Shown here: positions 10,037-19,088 of the stretch, in pieces | How the letters are laid out: each line of letters starts with the position of its first letter | Numbering within the stretch: the stretch's first letter is position 1 | Assembly: GCA_023807065.1 (NCBI GenBank) | Contig: JAJJLU010003741.1 | Location: forward strand, 1 to 34,066 | Direction: 5' to 3' | Origin: Isotricha intestinalis | Lineage: Eukaryota > Ciliophora > Litostomatea > Vestibuliferida > Isotrichidae | DNA: 34,066 nucleotides | Notes under the pieces: generated by a model | The model's database searches: none | The model's input: only the letters and a program-made list of their open reading frames with translations | What the model was told of the DNA's origin: nothing | Program-made: the position numbers and the translations under genes

Positions 10037-10255
10037 TAATTGTAAAATTAATTTATTTTCTTTTTTCATATAACATAAATATAATCAATAAATTTTTTCT
10101 TAATTGATAAAAAAAATTTAAATTAAAATAAAAGATTAATAATATATAATATCATAAATAAATCCCATAATTAAAAAAAAGATTGTATTGTAAAATAATT
10201 ATTATTTAGAATAATTAAAAATAAATAATTTATTGTTTAAAATGTTAAATAAATT

Positions 10256-11695
10256 ATGGGAAATTCTCCCTTATGTATATCAAATGACTTTTGTCCATGT
10301 AATAATAACGAAAAGAAAATAAATTTAGAAAATAACGAAATTAATGATTTTTATGAAACTGAAAATGACAAACCAACAGATGCATTTGGGAAAAAAATAA
10401 GTATCTCAAGAGAATCAAAATATTTTATTCATACTCAAGCAGGGAAAATTCAAAGAGCTTTTAGAAAATATTTACAAAGAAAAGCTGTTAAAAAATTTTC
10501 TTCTTCTATAAAACACACTTCAAGAATTCAAGAAAATAAAATTAATGAATCTTTAATTCCTTTAAATGATGGAACTTCAAATTTTCAAAATAATAATACT
10601 TTAATTAAAAAAAATCTTAAAAATATTAGTTCAAAAAATCAAATTTTATATAAAATAAATTCAATAAATACAAATTATCAAAATTTAAATCAAAGAAAAA
10701 GTAAATTAATAATAGTTGAAGACACAGTATCAAAAAGAAGGAATTCATATGAAGATTCTCCATCAAAAAAGACTCACTCAAAAATATTTTCGTTTTTTTC
10801 AGTATCATCAGATGAAATATCAATTAGAGAGGAAAAAGAATTAAGAAATATAATAAATAAAAAGGAGGAAGAAATATATGGTTTTTTTTTAAAGAAATCA
10901 AATAAAAGTTTAAAATATCATGGTGAAAAGGATAAATTTACTCATAAGAAAAATGGATATGGAATAGTAACATGGGATGATAAAAGTCAATTAAGTGGAA
11001 TGTTTAAAGATAATAAAGTTTCTGGTTTTTGTAAATTTAAAAATCAGAAAAATAAAACAATATATAAAGGAGAATATATAAATAATATTCCTAAAGGTTA
11101 TGGAAGATATGAAACATTACATTATATAAGAGAAGGATTTTGGGAAAAAAATAAGTTAAATGGTATTGGATTTGAAATTTGGGATGATAAAACATTTTAT
11201 AAAGGAGAATTTTTAAATAATAAAAAACATGGCATTGGAATTTATCAGTGGCCAGATAAAACATATTACGAAGGAGAATGGAAAAATAATAAAATGAATG
11301 GTTATGGAATAATATATTATACAAATGAAAGTTTTTATTGTGGTGAAGTATTAAATGGAAATATGCATGGATTTGGAATTTTTTCTTGGAAAAAAAAACA
11401 TAAATATATAGGTTTTTTTAAAAATGATTTAAAAAGTGGTTTTGGTGTTTTTATTTGGCAAATGAAACCTTTAGAATGTTTTGTTGGTTTTTGGGATAAA
11501 GGAAAACAAAATGGAGTAGGTGCTAAAGTACATAATGGTGTTTATACTTATGGAATTTGGGATAATGGAAAAAAAGAAAATTGGCTTAAAGGAGAATGGG
11601 AAGTTAAAAGATGCTTAACTCCTGAAGAAATGAAATATGAAAAGTTTTTATATAAGAATGAATTAAATTCTCTACTCAAAAATCTTAATTTATGA
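10256..11695 (+). CDS. MORN-repeat protein with IQ motif and dual-acylation N-terminus
   Basis: Residues 1-15 (MGNSPLCISNDFCPC) fit N-myristoylation at Gly2 with palmitoylatable Cys7, Cys13 and Cys15, predicting membrane attachment. An IQ motif at 65-76 (IQRAFRKYLQRK) is a probable calmodulin or centrin site. A basic, Ser-rich linker follows, including KRRNSYEDSPSKK. Residues 221-440 hold about nine MORN repeats with the usual GxG and YxGE spacing, for example TFYKGEFLNNKKHGIGIYQW and TYYEGEWKNNKMNGYGIIYY. MORN arrays commonly support membrane or cortical cytoskeletal assembly. The C-terminus is a short helical tail. The 30680-32569 gene has the same domain order. The stop is TGA; if TGA were read through, a TAG follows shortly. 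Confidence 0.92.
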   Translation: MGNSPLCISNDFCPCNNNEKKINLENNEINDFYETENDKPTDAFGKKISISRESKYFIHTQAGKIQRAFRKYLQRKAVKKFSSSIKHTSRIQENKINESLIPLNDGTSNFQNNNTLIKKNLKNISSKNQILYKINSINTNYQNLNQRKSKLIIVEDTVSKRRNSYEDSPSKKTHSKIFSFFSVSSDEISIREEKELRNIINKKEEEIYGFFLKKSNKSLKYHGEKDKFTHKKNGYGIVTWDDKSQLSGMFKDNKVSGFCKFKNQKNKTIYKGEYINNIPKGYGRYETLHYIREGFWEKNKLNGIGFEIWDDKTFYKGEFLNNKKHGIGIYQWPDKTYYEGEWKNNKMNGYGIIYYTNESFYCGEVLNGNMHGFGIFSWKKKHKYIGFFKNDLKSGFGVFIWQMKPLECFVGFWDKGKQNGVGAKVHNGVYTYGIWDNGKKENWLKGEWEVKRCLTPEEMKYEKFLYKNELNSLLKNLNL

Positions 11696-11916
11696 TTTTT
11701 TATTTTTTTTTTGATGCTGATATAGTATAAAATTTATAGATTGTTGTATATCTTTTCTTTATTTGTCTATTTTATTAAATATATGTTTATAAAAAATGTT
11801 TTATTTCAATATTTTTTTTAGCTTTTTTAACGTTGTTATTATGATATTTATCTAAATTGAATTTAAATTATATAAAAAAATTATAATATATTTCAAAAAA
11901 AATGTGAAATTAAATC

Positions 11917-13455
11917 ATGGATAAAGGAATTCAGGAATATGAAAAAGACAATGATTTTCGTGAAAATAAATTACTTTTGGAAGTTGAAAGCGACAATAAT
12001 AATGAAACTTATATTTAAGATTTTCAGTTTCTGAACAATAATTTAGACAGAGAAGAAGAAGATAATAATAATTATGATTCTTAAGATTTAAAAAAAAAAT
12101 AATCGAAGAAAAATAAGAAAAATAAAAGAAGAAAATGAATAATGATTAAAAAGTGAGAAAATCATGAAAGTAAGTTTTCTGAGTTAAACAATAATATTCA
12201 CAATAAATGTGTCTCAAGTAATAATCAAAATTTTAATTCTATAAAAGATAGTAGAAAAGAAGTTTAAGAAAATCATCTTTTAATATAAATGAACAAAATA
12301 ATTATTTTAATCAAATAAATTTCGAAGAATTTGAAGATAGAGTAAGAAGTTAATTTTTACCTAATTATACAATGATTCTAATAAAAATAATTATTATAGT
12401 ACAAAAATTGATGATAATAGTAAAAAGATGATAAAAAGAAAAAATAATTAAATGATATTTTTATTAAAAATAATTCTAATAAACAATTAATAATAAAAGG
12501 AAAAAAAAATCTATTTTAATACTCAAAAATTAAAATTCAATAAAAAATCAATTAATGTATCTTTAAAAAACATGGAAAAAATATAAAAAAGAAATAAACA
12601 AATATGGAAAAAATATTTTTTATAGATATAGTATATCTTTTAACATAATTAAAAATTTTTAGTCATAAGATAAACATAAATTTAAAAACAAAATAGAAAT
12701 GATAAAATATAAATTAAAATTAAGTGCAGAAAAAGATTCTAATTTACAAGGTTTGAAAGTATAAATGTATTTTATAGAACAAATATGATTTTATTAAAAG
12801 AACCAAATAATAATTTTATTGAAAGTAAAATATTTTATATTTTTTATTAATATTATTTTCATCTAATGAAATATCAATAAAAGACATATCTAAATTTTAA
12901 GTCAATTTATAAGTATTATTTTTGTTATCTGTTAATTTTTAACATTAATTACTCACAATTTTATTTCTATTGAATAGAATGGCCAATTTTCAATTTTTGT
13001 TAAAAATTTTAAGGCTTTAAAAAAAATAATATTATCAAAATATTGGAAATTTATCTAAAAGTGCAGTTAAATTTTTCATAAAATTAAAAGAATTTATTTT
13101 TCATCCTAATATAAATAAACTAATCATTCATTTATAAAAAAATCCTACAACGAAGAATATGATTAAAAAAACAAACTTTACAAATTTTAGAAGAAAATAA
13201 ATTAAAAGAATCAATTTTTCAACTAAAAATTAATAAAAAAATAAAGGAAATGATGAATCAAATGATATTCAAGTTTATAAATTAAATCTATATTCAAAAG
13301 ATTTATTAGAAAAAAAGAATAAAATAAATGAATATAAACCTTTATTAAATAATAGAATATAAAGAAGAAGAAATAAGAGCTTGATAAAAAAATAATACTA
13401 TTCATTAATTTAAAAATTTTTATTTGTCTAATTTTTTTTAAATTAAATTAATATA
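11917..13455 (+). pseudogene. Decayed protein-coding sequence in several frames
   Basis: An ATG at 11917 opens a clearly protein-like reading: MDKGIQEYEKDNDFRENKLL and then an acidic stretch, before TAA interruptions appear. The reading moves between frames at least four times around 12270-12850, with protein-like pieces such as NYFNQINFEEFEDRVRS, KHKFKNKIEMIKYKLKLSAE and NEISIKDISKF. From 12853 one frame runs to 13489 with about 15 TAA codons but no TAG or TGA, and includes GNDESNDIQVYKLNLYSKDL. Two TGA codons occur near 12135-12155. The interrupted, multi-frame pattern fits a pseudogene in which many stops replaced CAA Gln codons. At this AT content TAA is also the stop most likely by chance, so the 3' half is less certain than the first 100 codons. 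I do not recognise the parent family. Confidence 0.5.
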
Positions 13456-14176
13456 ATGAAAGACTCAATTGTTTCTGATTCAGTTGAAGGTATTTAACTT
13501 TTTTTGAACAAATTTAGATAAATCTTATAGTGATAAAGGATATAAAGTTCTTATTATTTCCATTTGTTTTATAATATTTGATATATTAATTAATTGTGTG
13601 GTTAGAATTTTTTTACATAATAATTTAATAAATCAAGAAGAAGAAAATATAAAATCAATAATTTTATTTTTTTCAATTCTTGGATTCATTTTTATTATTT
13701 GTTTAATACCAAGAATCATTTTATTATCTAAAATAATTCAATATGTTTATTATACTATTTCTATAATTTTATTTATTATTTTCTCAATGAAACTTTTATT
13801 TATTATATTTGAAAGTAATGAAGAAAAATATTATTCTGATTTTTTCTATGATTATATTGATATTACATTATTTACTTGTAATTTTTTAACAATTTTTATT
13901 AAATATTTCATTTATAGATATGTTCAAAAATATATTATTTTATTAGAAAAAAGTGAAGAATCAAAAAGATTAGAAGATAAGGATGAATTTTTTGAAAAAT
14001 TAGAAAAGAGAGTTGAAAAAGGAGTTGATAGATGGAGTAAAGATTTCAATAATTCTTTTTCATCAAATGAAAGAAAAGGTAGTATTATTAGTGAGCAAGA
14101 AGTGGATTTACAAATTTCTGATTCAAATATTAAAACCGATTCAAAAGGAAATATTAGTAAAGATTCAAAAAATTAA
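13456..14176 (+). CDS. Four-pass membrane protein, two exons with a 28-base intron
   Basis: The 3' exon (13518-14176) has no ATG upstream of its first hydrophobic segment. An ATG at 13456 opens an exon ending at 13489. Removing 13490-13517 (GT...TAG) joins the frames exactly and gives 230 residues starting MKDSIVSDSVEDKSYSDKGY. This restores a complete first membrane helix (about 21-43). Further helices lie at roughly 59-81, 83-109 and 119-144, followed by a charged tail of about 85 residues (Lys/Glu then Ser/Asp-rich). The tail contains a helical segment, FFEKLEKRVEKGVDRWSKDF, that may sit at the membrane surface. Gln is encoded by CAA throughout. The family is not recognised. The decayed sequence immediately upstream is in the same frame as exon 1, so this could be the surviving 3' end of a once longer gene. 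Confidence 0.72.
13490..13517 (+). other. Spliceosomal intron, 28 bases
   Basis: The segment begins GTATTTAACT and ends AAATTTAG, contains in-frame stops in the unspliced reading, and its removal joins two open frames through a Asp codon (G|AT). The length is not a multiple of three, so splicing is needed for the frame. It is the only intron I could support in the window. Confidence 0.72.
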
Positions 14177-14295
14177 TTATTTATTTAAATAACATAATTT
14201 TACTCAATCATTTATAATTATTATACAGTTATTCACCTATTTTTCTATATACTTTTATTATAAAATTTATATAAAAAAATAAAAAATATAATTTG

Positions 14296-16071
14296 TTACT
14301 CAATACCAAAATAACCTGTATCATTTTCAACAATTATTTGTATAGCTTTTTCCATTTCTTTTTTATTTTTATATTCAGGAAGGAAAATTTTATTAAAGCA
14401 AATTTGTGATTGAATTAATTTAAATTGATTATTATTATCATTTAAACTAAATTCACTCATTAAAGGTTCAATAGTAAATTTTTGAATTGTATTATAACTT
14501 CCTTTTAAAGAGCAAAATCCATCAACAGGAACATTACATAAACCTGTACAAAATTCAAAAAAAATCATTAAATTATTTTGATTTAAATTACTTAAAACAT
14601 CCCAAAAAATTTTTATTGTTTCATTATCTTTATTATAATATCCTTTATAAATAGTATTTGATTTCCAATCTTCTAAATCTATTTTTTTCATTCCTACAAT
14701 TTCAAAATCAAATTCTTGAGCTGTGAAAAATTTTCCTATAATATCATCTACTATACTATAAAAACCTTTTTTTATTTTTTCTATTTGATCTTTATATTTA
14801 AAATATGTTTCATAATATATTATTCTTTCTATATATATTTTTTTATTATTTTCATTTAAATATACTTCATTTCCTCCTGGAATTATTTCTGTTGAACTTA
14901 TTATTCCATTTTTATTTTGTATATTATATGTAAAATTTAATTGACTAAATGCTTCGTTATTATCTATATTTTCTTCTTTTATTTTTTTTAAAGAATTATA
15001 TATGTTTATATCATAAAATTTCATGTCTTCTAATTCTACTTGAATATTTAATATATGTTTTATTAATATTATATTTAAATGATCTTTCATATGTACATTT
15101 TCCATTATTGCTTTAATTAATAATTTACCAAAAAATTCATAATAATCATATAATTTTGAATCACAAAATTGATTAATAATATAAGTTCCTTTAAATAAAC
15201 AATCATTATTATTTAGAATAAATAATTTATTTTTTTCTTTCAGAAATTCTTTAAACAAACAAGTAAACCATTCTCTATAAATTCCTTCTTCATTATTTGT
15301 ATTTTCATCAATAAAATGAATTAAAATTTTATTTTTTAAATTTATATCATTTGACATAAATTGATTAAATGAATCTTCTAAAATATTATTTCTATGAATA
15401 TTTAATTTAGGGTTTTCTTTTTTTAAATCAATAATATTTTGATGTAAAAAACAATGTAACCAAATTCTTTTTTTATATAAAAATTCACAATTTTTAGCTT
15501 CTTCAATTGACATATTCATTATTTCATAAATTAAATCTTCATTTATTTTAATTATACCTAAATTTTTCCAATCATAAGTTTCTGAATTTTGATTTTTTAT
15601 TAATTTATAATTTATCATATATTCTGGAAAATCTGCTTTTTTATTTAATATATTATCTTCTAAAATCACATTTTTTGATAAATTTCTTGCTAAATGTCTT
15701 AAAAAAAAATTTCGATTATTATTAGATTGAAAATGATTTTTAAAATCTTTACAATATTTCACTGATTGTTTTCTTTGAAGTGATAATTTTCTTGTTTGAT
15801 ATTTTAATTGAGAAGGATTTTGAAATTTTATTGTATTTCCTTTTATTCTATTATCTAATCTCTGAATTGCTTTCTCTTCTTCTTTGTTTTTATTCTCATA
15901 AATATTTGGAAAATATTTTTCCTTTTCTAATATAAGAGAATAATTAATTTTATTTTCTGGGGTTTCTATTTTAGGTTTTTCTTTTACTAATACTTCAGGT
16001 TTTATTATCTTTTGATTGGACTTTTTATTTGAATTTTTATTTTTATTATTTGATGGTATACATATTCCCAT
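14296..16071 (-). CDS. HECT-type E3 ubiquitin ligase with a possible N-myristoylation signal
   Basis: The C-terminal ~360 of 591 residues form a HECT domain. Landmarks are EGIYREWFTCLFKEF, YEFFGKLLIKAIMENVHM, IPGGNEVYLNENNK, FEFCTGLCNVPVDGF, and the C-lobe QICFNKIFLPEYK, where C558 is the expected thioester cysteine. It ends with GYFGIE, close to the family's usual end shortly after the cysteine. The residue before C558 is Ile where most family members have Thr. The N-terminus MGICIPSNNK fits Gly2 myristoylation with Cys4 palmitoylation, followed by a Lys/Asn-rich linker. No WW, C2, RCC1 or ubiquitin-binding repeats are visible, so substrate recognition is unexplained. It is tandem with the proteasome subunit gene, 217 bases apart. 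Confidence 0.93.
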   Translation of the reverse strand: MGICIPSNNKNKNSNKKSNQKIIKPEVLVKEKPKIETPENKINYSLILEKEKYFPNIYENKNKEEEKAIQRLDNRIKGNTIKFQNPSQLKYQTRKLSLQRKQSVKYCKDFKNHFQSNNNRNFFLRHLARNLSKNVILEDNILNKKADFPEYMINYKLIKNQNSETYDWKNLGIIKINEDLIYEIMNMSIEEAKNCEFLYKKRIWLHCFLHQNIIDLKKENPKLNIHRNNILEDSFNQFMSNDINLKNKILIHFIDENTNNEEGIYREWFTCLFKEFLKEKNKLFILNNNDCLFKGTYIINQFCDSKLYDYYEFFGKLLIKAIMENVHMKDHLNIILIKHILNIQVELEDMKFYDINIYNSLKKIKEENIDNNEAFSQLNFTYNIQNKNGIISSTEIIPGGNEVYLNENNKKIYIERIIYYETYFKYKDQIEKIKKGFYSIVDDIIGKFFTAQEFDFEIVGMKKIDLEDWKSNTIYKGYYNKDNETIKIFWDVLSNLNQNNLMIFFEFCTGLCNVPVDGFCSLKGSYNTIQKFTIEPLMSEFSLNDNNNQFKLIQSQICFNKIFLPEYKNKKEMEKAIQIIVENDTGYFGIE

Positions 16072-16288
16072 TAAATTATTTTAAATGTAATAATCATTTT
16101 TCAAAGTTATAATCAAATCAAAAAGAGAAAATATTTAAATAAAAAAATAAAAATAAATTGAAAAGAATAAGAAATGATTAGTATAAAATAAATTGAAGGG
16201 TAAATAACCAAAATTAAATATTCATTTTATTCTTTTCATTGTAAAAAAATAAAAAAATTAAAAAAATAATAAATTTCCCTTAAAAAAA

Positions 16289-17011
16289 TTATTTTTTTTC
16301 TTCACTTTTTTTCTTTTCTTCATGTTGATTAATAATTTGATCAACTTTATCATCAGTCACAATTTCAATTTCCATACCAGGTCTCATAACAGCGACTTCC
16401 ATATTTTTACTTCCAGCTTCAACATAATTTAAAATAGCTCCAATAGCAACATTAAGAGCATCATCTTCACTCAAATCATCCTTATAGCTATTTTCAAGTA
16501 ATCCAATAACTTTATCAGAATTTTTCCCTATAGCACCAGCTTTCCACATAGTGACTTGTCCACTAGGATCAGTCATATATAATTTAGGTTCTTTGGAGCC
16601 TTCATCGAAACCTGCAATAATACAACTGAGTCCGAATGGTCTCACTCCAGCTCTCTGAGTATAATCTTGTTTACGGAATGCTACTTGCTTTGCTATATAG
16701 TCTACTGAAGGGGAGGTATCCAATGAATAACGGAAACTCTGACTTTGAAGACGAGCATAGTCACTTAAGGAACGAGAATCTGCTATTATTCCTGCGAAAG
16801 TCATTGCTATGTGCTTATCTATTTTGTTTATTTTACGTATTGTTCTCTGGTCTTGTAATTTTGGAACTGCTTTTCTCTCTGCTGCTAATATTATACATTC
16901 TTTTCCTGTCACTCCTATTGATAATCCACCGTGCTTTACTGCCTCTAAAGCATATTCTACTTGGGAAAGGGTTCCTTCTGGGGAAAATATTGAAAGAGAT
17001 TTGTCGTACAT
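16289..17011 (-). CDS. PSMA7: 20S proteasome subunit alpha-4 (PSMA7 type)
   Basis: At 240 residues this is a typical 20S alpha subunit. The N-terminus MYDKSLSIFSPEGTLSQVEY contains the alpha signature that shapes the gate. The alpha-4 type is indicated by KLQDQRTIRKI, by YTQRAGVRPFGLS followed by IIAGFD, by TDPSGQVTMWKAGAIGKNS, and by KNMEVAVMRPG. The C-terminal tail is Lys/Glu-rich (EEKKKSEEKK), as in alpha-4 of other eukaryotes. Alpha subunits are not catalytic; they form the outer rings and bind activators. The first half uses A-ending and some GC-containing codons, and the second half T-ending codons. The opposite-strand open frames here are shadows. It diverges from the CDPK gene, 205 bases apart. 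Confidence 0.95.
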   Translation of the reverse strand: MYDKSLSIFSPEGTLSQVEYALEAVKHGGLSIGVTGKECIILAAERKAVPKLQDQRTIRKINKIDKHIAMTFAGIIADSRSLSDYARLQSQSFRYSLDTSPSVDYIAKQVAFRKQDYTQRAGVRPFGLSCIIAGFDEGSKEPKLYMTDPSGQVTMWKAGAIGKNSDKVIGLLENSYKDDLSEDDALNVAIGAILNYVEAGSKNMEVAVMRPGMEIEIVTDDKVDQIINQHEEKKKSEEKK

Positions 17012-17216
17012 TTTTTAAGTTTGTGTTTTATATGATTTTTTATTTAAATTTTTTGGGGAATATTATTAATTTGGGGTAATTAAATATTTAATATATTTAT
17101 TTTTTATTATTATTAATTATTTAAATTATTGTTAATATTGGAAATTATTTTAATTACTTTAATATAAATTTATTTGAGGAAAAAAATAATAAAAAAAGAA
17201 AAAAAGAAAATCTAAA

Positions 17217-18779
17217 ATGAAGAAAAACAGAAATAGTGTTTCTTCGATAAATCCAGTAATAAATTTAAATAAAAGTGAAAAGAAAAATAATAAAAAATTA
17301 TCAATGACTCCAGAGAAAAATAAAAAAAAGAAAGAAGAAGAAGTAAAGAAAAAAACGAATTTATCAAAATCTCCTCGTAAAAAACATTCATCTCGAATTC
17401 AAATATCTAAAAGTATATTTGTTCAATACAAAGAAGGTTTAATAGAAAAAGATTATGAAATATTAGATACAGTAGGTTCAGGAGCATTTGCAACAGTAAA
17501 AAAAGTAATTCACAAATTAACAGGTCAAATAAGAGCATTAAAAATAATAAAAAAATCAGAAGAAGAAGATAAAAAAAAGTTAATATTAGAAGTAGATATT
17601 TTAAGTAAATTAGTACATCCAAATATAATGCAAATATTTGAATATTATGAAGATAAAACATTTTTTTATATAATAACGGAATATTGTGCAGGAGGAGAAT
17701 TATTTAAATCAATAATAGAAAAAGGTTCATTTACAGAAATAGATGCATCATATATAATGAAACAATTATTAAGTGCAGTAAGTTATATTCATAGTAATAA
17801 TATTGTTCATAGAGATTTAAAACCAGAAAATATTTTATTAGATACTGATGAAGGGAAAAATATAATAAAAATAGTTGATTGGGGAACTGCACGTTATTAT
17901 GATAAAAATAAGAAAATGAATAGAATATCAGGAACTCCTTATTATATTGCACCAGAAGTTTTAAAAGAAAATTATGATGAAAAATGTGATATTTGGTCTT
18001 GTGGTGTTATATTATATATTTTATTATGTGGGTATGCTCCTTTTAGTGGTGAAAATGATGAAAAAATATTAGAAAAAATAAAAATTGGAAAATATAGTTT
18101 TCCAAAAGAAGAATGGGATTATGTTTCTTCTGATGCTAAAGATTTAATTAAACATTTATTAGAATATAATCCTAATAAAAGATATTCTGCAAATGATGCT
18201 TTAAAACATCCTTGGTTAATTAAATCTAATATTAATATTAAAATAGATAAATCTTTCACTCTTCGTTCTTTAGTTAATATGAAGAAATTTCATGCAGAAA
18301 GAAAATTACAACAAGCAGCTTTAACTTATATAGTAAATAATTTATTGTCTAAAAAAGAGAAAAAGAATTTATTAGAAATTTTTCAATCTTTTGATACAAA
18401 TAAAGATGGTGTTTTAAGTAAAAGAGAAATTTTAAATGGATATAAAGCAATTATGCCTTTTGATGATGCTACAAAAGAAGTTGAAAAAATTATGAATACT
18501 GTTGATTTAGATGGTAATGGAACTATTGATTATAATGAATTTGTTTTAGCTACTATTAATAAAAAAAAATTATTAGATAAAGAAAAATTAGAACAAACTT
18601 TTAAATTGTTTGATAAAGATGGAAATGGATTTATTTCTAAAGAAGAAATTGAAGAAGTTTTAGGAACTTCTGTTATTGATTCTAATGAATTGAATAAATT
18701 GTTTAAAGAATTTGATAAAAATGGAGATGGACAAATTTCCCTGGTTGAATTTAAGGAAATGATGATTAAGTTAATTTAG
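17217..18779 (+). CDS. CDPK: Calcium-dependent protein kinase (CDPK) with four EF-hands
   Basis: The 520 residues comprise a basic N-terminal extension (1-78), a Ser/Thr kinase domain (about 80-334), an autoinhibitory junction (about 345-380) and four EF-hands. Kinase landmarks are GSGAFATVKK, K109 in ALKII, HRDLKPEN (D200), DWGTAR (D221), GTPYYIAPEVL and SCGVILYILLCGYAPF. EF-hand loops at 393-404, 430-441, 466-477 and 500-511 (DTNKDGVLSKRE, DLDGNGTIDYNE, DKDGNGFISKEE, DKNGDGQISLVE) all have good Ca2+ ligands. Ca2+ binding should release the junction from the kinase. Unlike most family members the metal-binding motif is DWG rather than DFG. There is no N-myristoylation glycine, so it is probably soluble. 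CDPKs are typical of plants and alveolates. Confidence 0.96.
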   Translation: MKKNRNSVSSINPVINLNKSEKKNNKKLSMTPEKNKKKKEEEVKKKTNLSKSPRKKHSSRIQISKSIFVQYKEGLIEKDYEILDTVGSGAFATVKKVIHKLTGQIRALKIIKKSEEEDKKKLILEVDILSKLVHPNIMQIFEYYEDKTFFYIITEYCAGGELFKSIIEKGSFTEIDASYIMKQLLSAVSYIHSNNIVHRDLKPENILLDTDEGKNIIKIVDWGTARYYDKNKKMNRISGTPYYIAPEVLKENYDEKCDIWSCGVILYILLCGYAPFSGENDEKILEKIKIGKYSFPKEEWDYVSSDAKDLIKHLLEYNPNKRYSANDALKHPWLIKSNINIKIDKSFTLRSLVNMKKFHAERKLQQAALTYIVNNLLSKKEKKNLLEIFQSFDTNKDGVLSKREILNGYKAIMPFDDATKEVEKIMNTVDLDGNGTIDYNEFVLATINKKKLLDKEKLEQTFKLFDKDGNGFISKEEIEEVLGTSVIDSNELNKLFKEFDKNGDGQISLVEFKEMMIKLI

Positions 18780-19088
18780 ATTTTTTGAATTTTTTTTCTG
18801 AGTTTCGATATATAATATAGTAATTTTATTTTTTTTTATTTTTTTCATTTTGAAAATTATTTTTTAATTGGAAAAATCAAAAAAATTTTACATTCATATA
18901 CATATTTAAATAAAAGATATAAATAAAAATAATATATAAGAACCATTTATATTAATTATTAAATTTATTATTAATTTATGTTAAAAAAAAAAAATATTTT
19001 TCTCTAAAAATTCAAAAAAAAATATTAAAAAAAACATAAATAAAAACATTTTACCACAAAATAAATAAATCCAATTAAATAAACATAA
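18780..19088. other. Convergent intergenic spacer, no gene seen
   Basis: These 309 bases lie between the 3' ends of the CDPK and kelch genes and should hold both 3' untranslated regions. The left half is T-rich and the right half A-rich on the plus strand. In each case the transcribed gene's own strand is T-rich after its stop. No open frame, tRNA or repeat is visible. Confidence 0.55.

Noticed and set aside
13223..13405. 60-residue minus-strand frame in the decayed region
   Set aside because: Very hydrophobic Phe/Ile/Tyr/Leu text, as expected from antisense of Lys/Asn/Glu-like sequence. It has no start context and no motif.
11917..14176. A single intact gene using TAA as Gln
   Set aside because: At least four frame changes and two TGA codons in 12100-12850 break any one reading. 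All nearby intact genes end at TAA, TAG or TGA, so a local code change is not supported.
16636..17079. 147-residue plus-strand frame opposite the proteasome subunit
   Set aside because: It overlaps a strongly conserved proteasome alpha gene on the other strand, has a Leu/Phe-rich composition typical of antisense readings, and matches no family.
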